Assembly: GCF_047495875.1 (NCBI RefSeq)
Contig: NC_092497.1
Location: 79,205,749 to 79,269,748 of the forward strand
Direction: 5' to 3'
Origin: Pithys albifrons albifrons
Taxonomy: Eukaryota > Chordata > Aves > Passeriformes > Thamnophilidae
Length of the DNA stretch: 64,000 bases
In this document: positions 22,944-32,099 of the stretch, piece by piece
Layout: every line of letters begins with the position of its first letter
Numbering within the stretch: the first letter of the stretch is position 1
Translations under genes and position numbers: made by a program
The notes under the pieces: model-generated
Databases searched by the model: none
What the model was told of the DNA's origin: nothing
The model's input: the letters and a program-made list of their open reading frames with translations, nothing else

Positions 22944-24637
22944 ACAAAGGGGAGAAAGAACATCTCTGCCCTCACTCACACATGAGGAACCTCATTTATT
23001 TTCAGCACGATAGGAATGATGTCATAGCTACATTGACTTCACTGTTGAAGGCACAGCCTCTTCCATTTCTAGATCGAAATGATGCAAAATTGGGAAGGCT
23101 CACACAGCTGGAAAACTCAGGACATTCGCGTGGAGGAGCTGATAACTGCTATCACTGCATCCTCATTTACTCTTCATTGGCAGTTTCACACTTCTTGTTG
23201 TTCTGCAAGCATCAATTTAAAATGGTCTGCAACACTAACAGCTCAATTTAACACCCAGAAGTTGAATCTAGTGAAAAATAAGGCATGGAACACACTATGC
23301 AAGTGCTGCAAGGTAGTCTCTGCCTTTAAGATAGTTCTCAGTACATCCTGGAAGACACATTGTTGCTCCCTTTCTGTAGATTTCTCTTTTTGCATTATAT
23401 CCATATGTCTCTTAAATACATAAATACATATATTACATATATATATATATATGTGCTTATATGCATAAGCATCCACAGAATGTTGGTAACCCAGAGTAAA
23501 ATATTTGGCCTTTAAGAATCATTTCCCTAAGTTACCGAGCAAATCATTACATATTTTTCTCACATAGCTTTGCACACAATAAAAAGATTTTTTTTTCCCA
23601 AAGACTGCAGTACAATCATTCTGTTGTAGGAAACTGCACAAATTCTGTGAGATCCATCTCAAAGAGCTGCAGATGATGGTGTAGACAAAGAACAGGCAAT
23701 GGTTACCCAAGGGCCACCACTAATTTCAACAGTAGTGGAACTGACTGATTATTAGCCCCCAGTTGAAATTTCCTTTAATGTAATGTAGGTATGGCTTCCA
23801 ATTCTTTATTCTCTATTGCCTTGACCTTGTATTTTGCCCTTGTGTCGCAAAGTGAGTGCACAAATCCATATTGTCAAACTATTTTTTCCAAAGTGCTGGG
23901 CCCTTTGACATGACAATTTACATATAATTTACAATGCCCACAAAACCTTGTTTGTGTTAAAGAGCCTTGACCACTTGTCTGACCATTCACCTGATGATTT
24001 GTTCAGATTTAAACTTTACAGGTGAAAATTTCCTTTAGGCAGACACCATCTGCATAAAAGGCAAGGATAGCATACAAGACTTTCTGCTTTGTATTGGCTT
24101 GGCAGATTCTTAAGCCTACCTAGAGATCCTGTGATTTCATGAGGCGCTGACAGGACTAAAGATTTATTTTGTTGCAGCTTTCAATTTCATGCCAAAGTAA
24201 TGGCTAAGGCCCCTGTCTGAAAAGGGAGGGATTGGATCAAAATTGTCTTCTACTGCATGATTCAACCCTTTTGGATACTCTAGATTTAATGTAATTAGGA
24301 ATTCTTTCAAATATGAGAAATCATTCAACTAATTATTGTAGTGTTCCGGTTTTCAATTAGATATTTCTTTGAATGAGGTAGAGATGTGGGGTTTTTTCAT
24401 TCACAAAAATCTTTCTGCAATACCTGCTGGCATTCCAAAATATTCCTGGGGCAACTATGCCTGTGTAGGTATAAATAAATCTTCAACCCACGGATATCAG
24501 TGAAAATACATCTGCTTCTGACACCTGCCGCAAATTGTGTGCAGTACTAGGGCAGTTATGTGCCAGAAACATTAGCAGCCTGTATCTGCTGTGGCATATG
24601 TTCAGTGAGCTGAAATGTAATCCAGATATCCATACTG
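22944..24637. other. Intergenic, nothing recognised
   Basis: Unique-looking AT-rich sequence with an (AT)n tract near 23,430-23,453. No gene was recognised. Confidence 0.5.
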
Positions 24638-24649
24638 GGAGTGGAGGAT
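24638..24649 (+). repeat. Target-site duplication of the LINE, 3' side
   Basis: GGAGTGGAGGAT, matching 28,628-28,639 in 11 of 12 positions. Confidence 0.7.
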
Positions 24650-24662
24650 CATCGTGGCCAGG

Positions 24663-24676
24663 CTTCGCGAACGAAG
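24663..24676 (-). promoter_or_regulatory. 3' terminal hairpin of the LINE
   Basis: CTTCG-TTCG-CGAAG on the - strand forms a perfect 5-bp stem with a 4-nt loop, close to the 3' end of the element. The same stem recurs at 22,324-22,337, 31,691-31,704 and, with wobble pairs, 28,863-28,876. A role as reverse-transcriptase recognition site is inferred by analogy with LINEs that need their own 3' stem-loop. Confidence 0.6.
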
Positions 24677-24690
24677 ATTTGAGAAGGGCA

Positions 24691-24830
24691 CTAACCACAC
24701 TTGCTGCAAGCGTGCTGGTGGCGAAAAAGGCCGACACGGGATAGGCAGGTCCAGTCACAGAAGGCACAGCGGAACATCTCCCTGGGTGACATTGGCAAGG
24801 AACGGTTGTTTTTAATCCTCCAGACTGACT
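24691..24830 (-). pseudogene. LINE C-terminal zinc finger, out of frame
   Basis: In a different frame from the RT, just past its stop, the sequence reads MFRCAFCDWTCLSRVGLF then RHQHAC. This has C-x2-C-x12-H-x3-C spacing. A terminal finger of the type CxxCxxxCxSRxGLxxHxxxC is common at the end of related LINE proteins, so the RT stop at 24,812 most likely reflects a 1-2 nt indel between about 24,815 and 24,850. The finger is probably a nucleic-acid-binding part of ORF2. Confidence 0.7.
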
Positions 24831-27800
24831 CTCCGTGCATTCTCAAAGGAAGCAGCAGCATCATGAATGGTGTGTCTCCATGAATCCCGATTGGAGGCCA
24901 GAGTGGAGCATTGGTGGCAGTCAATATGGCCAAGGCTGAGGTGTTGTTTCAGGGAGTCCTTGTATCTCTTCTTCGGGGCTCCTCTCTTGTGGCAGCCGGT
25001 GCCGAGTTCACCATAGAGCACAATCTTTGGAAGGCGGTGATCCTCCATCCTGGAGACGTGCCCTGCCCAGCGCAGCTGCGTTCTCATCAGCATGGCCTCC
25101 ATACTGGTGACCCCTGCCTGTTCAAGAACAGACACATTGGTCACGTAATCAGACCAGTGGATGTTTAGGATTGAACGGAGGCAGCGCTGATGGAAGCGTT
25201 CGAGAAGCCGCAGGTGGTGGCAGTAGATGACCCAGGATTCAGACCCACATAAAAGAGTAGACAGTACAATGGCTCTGTAGACACTAATCTTTGTACTTTT
25301 CTTCAGGTGTTTATTGGACCAGACTCTTTTATGGAGTTTTCTGAAGGCTTTGTATGCCTTTGCTAGCCTGTTGTCCATCTCTTTGTCAATCTTACCGTCT
25401 GAGGAAATGATACTTCCCAGATAGGTGAACTTAAGCTCTGAATTGCCTATGGTGATGTGAGGATGATGGAAGACTTCTTGAGGTGCAGGTTGGTAGAGAA
25501 CTTCTGTCTTCCTCAGGCTGATTTCCAGCCCAAAAAGCTCAGCAGCCTCTGCAAAGCAGGATGTGAAGCGCTGCAGAGCTGCTTCTGTGTGAGCAACGAG
25601 GGCGGCATCATCAGCAAAAAGCAGCTCACGGACAAGATGATTCAGGGTCTTGGTGTGGGCCTTCAGTTGCCTTAGGCTGAATGGGCTTCCATCGGTACGA
25701 TATCGGATGTAGATGCCATTTTCTTCATCGAGGTCTGCCATGGCTCTTTGGAGCATCATGCTGAAGAAGATTGTGAATAGAGTTGGTGCAAGAACACAAC
25801 CTTGTTTCACACCATTGATTATTGGAAAGGGCTCAGAGAGTGCATCGCCATATCTGACTTGTCCACGCTGATCCTCATGTAGCAGGATGATCATTTTGAG
25901 GAACCTGGGGGGACATCCTAAATGTTCTAAGATCTGCCACAGGCCTTTTCTGCTCACAGTGTCGAAAGCTTTGGTGAGGTCAACGAAGGTTACATAGAGA
26001 CCTTTGTTCTGTTCCCTACACTTCTCTTGCAGTTGTCTGAGAACAAACACCATGTCTGTGGTGCTCCTATTGGCTCTGAAACCACACTGGCTTTCAGGTA
26101 GAAGATCTTCTGCAATAGTGGGTACTAGTCTGTTCAGAAGTATTCTTGCAAGGATTTTACCAGCAATGGAGAGCAAAGTAATACCTCGGTAATTTGAGCA
26201 GTCTGATTTTTCTCCTTTCTTCTTGTACAGGGTGATAATGACTGCATCACGGAGATCTGGTGGTAGTTCCCCTTGTTCCCAGCAAAGCACAACAAGCTTG
26301 TGGAATTTGGCATGGAGTGCTTGACCTCCATGCTTCCAGATTTCAAGTGGAATTCCATCAACCCCAGCTGCCTTGCCAGTTTTCACCTGTTGTATGGTCT
26401 TGAGTATCTCTCCCATAGTAGGGGCTGCATCCAATTCATGTTTCACCGGTTGTTGTGTAATGTGCTGAATTGCTGAGCCTTGGACTACACGGTTGGCACT
26501 GAAGAGAGTCTGAAAGTTCTCAGACCATCGGTTCAGGATGGAGGTTTTATCTATTAGAAGCAGTTGACCATCTGCACTGAGTAGGGGGCTTTGAACCTGG
26601 TGTGTGGGTCCGTACACTGCTTTCAGGGCCTCATAGAATCCTCTTTGGTCACCCAAATCTGTGCATAGTTGTGTCTTTTCTGCTAGGTCGAGCCACCATT
26701 TGTTCTGGATGTCTCAAAGTTTCTGTTGGAGCTTACTGCATGCAAGACGAAAGGCGGCTTTTTTTATATGGCAAGATGGCTGAGCAAGGTGTGCTTGGTG
26801 AGCAGTTCTCTTCTTCTTCAGCAATTCCTGGATCTCTTGATTGTTCTCATCAAACCAGTCTTTGTTTTTCTTGGAGGAGAACCCTAGGGACTCTTCAGAG
26901 GACTGCAGGATGCAATTTTTAATATGTTGCCAAAGCGCTTCAGGAGAGGGATCTATGGGATTATCTTTAAGTCTAGTTTGAAGGTTTACCTGGAAGCTGT
27001 GTCTCACTGTGGCTGTTTGAAGATTGCTGACTTTGAGCCTCCTCCTTGGAATGCCGCCTCTCTTAGGTTTGGGCTTGAAGTGGAGGTTAAGTTTGCAGCG
27101 CACAAGGCTGTGGTCTGTTTGACATTCTGCACTCTGCATCACTCGAGTATGACGGACATCACTGACATTTCTCTGTTGTACTAAGACATAGTCAATGAGG
27201 TGCCAGTGCTTGGATCGAGGATGCATCTAGGTTGTCTTCAGGCTGTCTTTCTGTTGAAAGACAGTGTTGGTGATGCTGAGCTGCCGTTCTGTGCAAAACT
27301 CTAGCAGGAGGCGTCCATTGTCGTTGCAGTTTCCAACGCCATGCTTGCCCAGGACTCCTTTCCAGGCTTCAGAATTCTTACCTACACTGGCGTTGAAGTC
27401 ACCAAGGATTATGATCTTATCATCTGCAGGAACATATTGGGTGAGGCGGCGCAGGTCTGTGTAGAATTTGTCTTTTTCTACTGGGTCAGCTTGGAGAGTT
27501 GGGGCATATACACTAAAAAGAACAACATGTTGCTTGTTGTGTAGTGGGAGGCGTAAGGACATAATGTGATCGGAATGACCTGTCAGCAGATTTTCAAGTT
27601 TGGAGGCAATGGAGTTTTTAATCATGAAGCCAACTCCTGAAAGGTGTCTTTTGGTTTTGGGTTTGCCTGACCAGTAGAGTGTGTAGCCAGCACCATGTTC
27701 TTTAAGGCTGCCTTCCTCATGAAGACGAACTTCACTGAGAGCAGCGATGTCGATGTTGAGCCGTGACAGTTTGTGGGCAATTAGAGCAGAATGATGCTCA

Positions 27801-27868
27801 GGATGTCCACTATCCCCAGTATCAAGCACGGTTCTGATGTTCCAACATGCGAGTGTTAGTTTGAGCAC
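24812..27868 (-). pseudogene. LINE endonuclease-reverse transcriptase, two nonsense codons
   Basis: One frame of 1,019 codons from the ATG at 27,868, interrupted only by TAG at codon 214 and TGA at codon 385. The APE endonuclease (about codons 1-300) shows ACWNIR, SEVR, GDFNASVG, HWHLIDYVLV and a TDHSLV end, so all catalytic blocks are present. The reverse transcriptase (about 490-810) shows NYRGITLLS, GFRANRST, FVDLTKAFD, GVKQGCVLAP and the catalytic FADD at about codon 751, then YLGSIISSDG. A WAGHVSRM-type C-terminal region follows. It ends at TAA (24,812-24,814), apparently by a frameshift, because a zinc finger continues in another frame. The TGA sits where relatives have Arg, compatible with a CpG transition. 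The two stops prevent full-length translation from this copy. Confidence 0.9.
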
Positions 27869-28181
27869 ACCTTTGCAGGCTGGTGTATGCCTTTGAAATC
27901 TCTTTGATTTTGTTTGACCACATGGAAGATGCCGATTGGCCGCGGTTATCCAACCGGGTGTGGAGATGAGCTTTGTTTAGGCCACCTTTGCTAGGCCCCT
28001 CTCCATGTGGAGCAAGCAGTGCTGTCCCTAGAAAAGGCTGCTTGGTCATTTCAGGATGCTGCCGCAAGAGACTGTCATCTCTGGGGTCAGTCTCTAATGA
28101 CCCATATCCTGCCCCGCCTGCATGCAGGGTTGGGGCTGCGGCTTCCAGCTGCTTCCTATCACCTGCTGTTTCGACCCTCAC
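27822..28181 (-). other. Overlapping upstream ORF of the LINE, possible ORF1
   Basis: A 119-codon frame starts at 28,181 and overlaps the first 47 nt of the endonuclease frame in another phase. It is rich in Gly, Ala, Arg and Ser and has no recognisable domain. RTE-group elements can carry a short first ORF that overlaps ORF2, so this may be the remnant of one, but in a GC-rich 5'UTR a chance frame is also plausible. Confidence 0.35.
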
Positions 28182-28204
28182 CTGTCGCTACAGGGCTTTG
28201 CAAT

Positions 28205-28343
28205 GTGGGTGAACCCTTCAAGCCTGTGCAATGGATTTTTTAGGTGAGGCACAGCGTGCACGGAACTGGCCCCACCCTTTACTCCTGAGGTTCATCTGCC
28301 ACGGCCTAGCGAGCTTGGACGGTGACAGCGAATACCTCAGGAC
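28205..28343 (-). repeat. LINE 5'UTR block shared with the SINE body
   Basis: On the - strand the block runs from GTCCTGAGG through CCAAGCTCGCT, GTGGCAGATGAACCTCAGGA and TGGGGCCAGTTC to TGAAGGGTTCACCC. It matches both SINE units at 22,350-22,503 and 22,640-22,817, and the headless piece at 28,890-28,991. In the SINE, the 5S head is joined right at GTCCTGAGG. Confidence 0.85.
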
Positions 28344-28627
28344 ATAGGTTTGGTTAGAGTATCCTTCTCTTAGATGGATGGCCTTACAGGGCTAAACGAG
28401 CTCCATCTGCCCGGGTTTGGGGTTGGAGTTGTCCTTCTCCTAGGATGGTTGCCAGACAGCTAGCAAGCCCATCCTGCCCGTGGACACACTTTGTCTGACC
28501 CTTCAGCTGAGACCTGTCTGGCATGGGAGACCCTACCGGTGGCACAAACCACCTCCAGCATAGCTCTCAACCTCATGAGGGCACGCAAGCTTCTCCCCTG
28601 GGACAAGGGGGTGTCCCTGGAGAAGTA

Positions 28628-28639
28628 GGAGTGGGGGAT
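28628..28639 (+). repeat. Target-site duplication of the LINE, 5' side
   Basis: GGAGTGGGGGAT, partner of 24,638-24,649. Confidence 0.7.
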
Positions 28640-28849
28640 AGACATATGATAATTGCCTTTCAATTGCTTATTGACTAACATGCTAGGCAGCAAAGTGGAG
28701 GTAGCTGCATTTAACCCTTACATGACATAACTTGGAAAGCTGCTTCAAGTTCTCACAGTGAGCTATTCTTCAAACAGACGCTCGTAAGCAACAGCCAGGG
28801 GACTTGACAATAAAATACGTGTTACTTCTTCTTTGCTTTTGAAAGTCAT

Positions 28850-28991
28850 CATCCTGGCTCAGCTTCATGAACAAAGATTTGGGAAGGGCTCTACCCACGT
28901 GGTGTGTCCTTCGAGCCTGCACAGTGGACTTTTTTAGATGAGGAACAGTGTGCGCAGAACTGGCCCCATTTGCTCCAAAGGTTGATCTGCA
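28850..28991 (-). mobile_element. 5'-truncated SINE: body and tail without the 5S head
   Basis: The complement carries the shared body (GATCAACC, TGGGGCCAGTTC, TGCGCACACTG, GTGCAGGCTCGAAGG) and the tail ending in a degenerate hairpin at 28,863-28,876, followed by CAGGATGATGA. The 5S head is absent, as expected of incomplete reverse transcription. It lies only about 220 bp beyond the LINE's 5' end. Confidence 0.75.
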
Positions 28992-28999
28992 ATAGAAGG

Positions 29000-31670
29000 A
29001 AAATGAGTAAAGAACCTCCCTACTAGGCTGGAAAGGTCAAGACCCTCTTTACAGGTGTTAGTACTCTTGACTGATTTTTTTAGTAACTGAAGGGAAAAGA
29101 TTTCTCTGCTTTTTCAGATGATTGAATTTAGTTTAAGTGAACAATTGCTACTTTTCTAAAGTCATATATACCACTTTTGAGGGATTCCTCCACCTTTCTC
29201 ACCTATGCTGCAACATAGACTTCTCCTTCATGCCTCTGCTGAGCTCTGTTTAGTGTCTTGGATTCATTTGTTTTCTGCTTCTGTTCTCTGACACAGTGAA
29301 GATGGGACTGCTGTTTTATATGAGCCTTTCCACTGACAGTACGCTCGGGAAGATTTGTAAATATCTTCTGGCTTTTTTTAATTATACAATATTTTCAGTT
29401 TTTAAAATTAAGACCACAAGAGAAGACATCCACAGAAACAGACAGACATCTGTGCTAGGACACAATCACACCAGAGTAATGCTGGATTCTCTCTACAGTC
29501 AATTAGTAGAACAAATATATTTTCAACTACCTGTCCTTGGGCTCACAGACAGTAAGTTCCCATGCCACCCTATAACTAAAAATTATGCACTGGAGCAATC
29601 TTTCTGCTACAAGAATTGTGGCAACATGGCTGAATAATTCACGCTAACTACCTTAATGACTGTTCCTCTCCCTCTTCTCTTGATAATTGTCTGTGAACAG
29701 CTTTCATTACTTCAACTAGTTATTAAAAACCGAGCTCTCCACCTCTAATTAATTTCTAAAGTTTTGTTTGAGTACTATAATTCTCTGTGTGTTCCTAGTC
29801 CTTGATTTAGATTACTTCCTGTTATTTTAAGACAATTCTAACACAAATCCTCAGATTTTCTGGGATCATTCTTGCAGGAAAGTATTTCTGCTGACAGTAA
29901 GTATTCTCTCTTTAGAAAGCTTACAATAAAGGAAGACAATTATGGCAATTCAAATTCAAAGTATTTCATGCTGGAAGCCAGGTAGAACTTGCTGTTTCCA
30001 AAGAAGCTCTTTTCTAAACTCTTGAAGAAAGTATTTTTTAAAAAAGAGAAGTCATTTGGGAAATTAAATATACCTGCTGTGTTTTGAAAAAAATATCCTT
30101 TTCTGTATTGAAAGAGACTTGGTCTCGATAGGAAAAAGCCAGTAATGGGTGAGGAAATCAACTTAGCCTTTTATGATCCTATGTTGAAATTTTGGCAATA
30201 GCCCAAATCCCTTAAAATAATTTTTTAGGCTCACTCTTACTTGAAAAAAGACTCACGAGTTTTCTCTATATCCTTGCCAAAGTATTGCTGGTTATAAATT
30301 AATGCAGCTCCCCAACCACTGCAGACAGGTGATTTTTTACTAAGAAAAGGGTGTTAAAGAACCATTTCCTCCTGCCACCCTGACTTCAGCCTATGTGAGA
30401 CAATAACATGAGGAAAATAGAGTACTGAAGGACAATCCTGTTTCTCAGTTTCTGCTGAAAGAACATCAAGTAATTACAGAGCCACAAAAAAAAAAGCAGA
30501 GAAGGCAAGAGGTTATCTTATCATCCTGCCCTGTGGTCCAAGACAGGATAAAAAATACCCGAAAGCAATGAAGTCCTTGTAAGGGACGACCTTTTCAATA
30601 TTTCTGTATTTTAAAACATTTTTTCCTTTACTTTTTTCCCTTTTTTTCAATATGGTTGAAGGAACTTCAGTATTTATAACTCTCAGGAGATGAAACACAA
30701 AATCACATGCATGTGAGGAGGTAAATTTAGCAGCAGAGCACTGTTTAATGGAATTTCACAGGCAACTTGTTAAATTTGTTGAACTTAGCTGCAAAAATGA
30801 GGAACTTGTACCTTGAGGAGGTTTTTTGTTTGTTTTTAGGGTTTCTTAAATGTCTTAAACACTTCCGTGGTTGGTACTGTGACTGATGGACTAAAATCGT
30901 AAAGGAAATTTTTAAAAGAAATGTGTATTGTCCTGGTTTACCAATAGGCTCGTTTTAAAATCAACACTGTGTTTTTCTGTGCTTAACAGACTGTGGTGCT
31001 GTTATCCTTGCTAGAAAGGAATTGGTTCCGCTCCATACAGGTTCGTTTGTAGAACTCTGCATAGTATAGCACATATTTCAGAATTACTGTGGTAAATAAA
31101 TTACGTTCAGAAGCTAAGACAGCAGATATATACCGTGCATTTTCTCACTAAGCAGGAATCTAAACTTGTGGGTTGCAGGGGTTGCTGATCAACATTACAA
31201 CTAGGACAAGAAAAATGCCAAAAAGCATTATTTTAGAAATCTGACACCACAGGATAATTGTCTAGTTAAGGAAAATGCTAAATCAAAGGTCTGTGTTAAT
31301 AAAATAACCCAAACGGGGAAATCTAGGTTTGTAAAAAGACTATTTTAGAAAGATACCTAGAAATCCAAGAATCTGACTTCTGCCTACTAGGTGAGAATCA
31401 AACTGCTGCTCTAGCTTTTCTAACTTCCACTATCTTCTGTCTTCTGAATGCAACTGTTAACAGCTATTCACAGCTCCTTTCAAATTTCCTGTGCTCCTGA
31501 GTGCCCGCCAGAAATGCATTCCAATGCCTCAAAAAGGTTTTTTGAATAGAAGAAAATGTGCATGTTCACTGGTGAAAGAATTCCTTCTTTTGAGTTAGGC
31601 TTGCCTAGAAAAGTAAGGATGAAAAGGAGACTCTCGAAATACTTTCCCAGTGTGTTACCATCAGAAACTA
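29000..31670. other. Intergenic, nothing recognised
   Basis: AT-rich sequence with short chance ORFs only. Confidence 0.5.
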
Positions 31671-31712
31671 TGTATGTATGTATGGCTAGGCTTCGCAGAC
31701 GAAGATTTGGGA
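31671..31712 (-). mobile_element. LINE/SINE 3' tail fragment with (CATA)n end
   Basis: The complement reads TTCCCAAATCTTCGTCTGCG then AAGCCTAGCC and ends in a CATA repeat (31,671-31,684 on the + strand). It is the common LINE/SINE 3' end reduced to about 30 nt, with a perfect hairpin at 31,691-31,704. The parent could be the LINE or the SINE. Confidence 0.7.
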
Positions 31713-32055
31713 ATGGCAGAAAACATCTGTGGTTATTTTCACACTACTTGTATTCTGCCTTTGAATATAGAAGCAGAACAGATATTTCCCATTTGTCTTT
31801 GGGCTTAAAAGTGTGATTTCAGAGTAGGGTTTTCTTTTACAAGTCTACGTTTTGTAGTACCTAACTAGCAATATCGGCTTCTCACGAGTGTTTTAGCAGC
31901 CTTGAGAAATTGATGGAAATATTTCTTCTAAAGTTGCGGTTTTCTGTACCTGTAGGGATCTGCTTCTAATCACCGTGTAAAGTGTAACAGAGGAATCAAG
32001 CCGACTGCCAGTATACCTCAAGTCACTATCCGGGGATCTTCACACTCTTTTGTGA

Positions 32056-32098
32056 GGGCGGAGGGTGGATGGGGAGAGGAAGAGGGGTCGGAGGGGGG
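32056..32098 (+). other. Homopurine G-rich tract, possible G-quadruplex
   Basis: Five runs of three or more G, separated by 4, 5, 9 and 5 nt, in an almost pure purine strand. This fits a G-quadruplex pattern. It is unusual in this AT-rich setting, and no gene was recognised beside it. Confidence 0.6.
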
Positions 32099-32099
32099 A

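Larger units (their letters stand above)
24650..28627 (-). mobile_element. RTE-like non-LTR retrotransposon, apparently full length
   Basis: An element of about 3.98 kb on the - strand. It has a GC-rich 5'UTR of about 760 bp, one long frame for an APE-type endonuclease and a reverse transcriptase, a C-terminal zinc finger, and a short 3' end with a hairpin (24,663-24,676) and GATGAT. It is bracketed by GGAGTGGAGGAT (24,638-24,649) and GGAGTGGGGGAT (28,628-28,639), a 12-bp duplication with one mismatch, which argues for complete insertion. Proteins of this make-up are often mis-named craniofacial development protein 2-like in animal genomes. No RNase H domain was seen. The RTE-type placement is by architecture, and clade placement needs a tree. 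Confidence 0.85.

Noticed and set aside
22477..22985. Open frames of 67-77 codons with similar protein sequence
   Set aside because: They are translations of the two antisense 5S/SINE units, so the similarity is repeat homology and not a gene pair.
24883..27544. Several + strand frames of 60-106 codons across 24.7-27.5 kb
   Set aside because: They are antisense shadows of the LINE endonuclease-reverse transcriptase.
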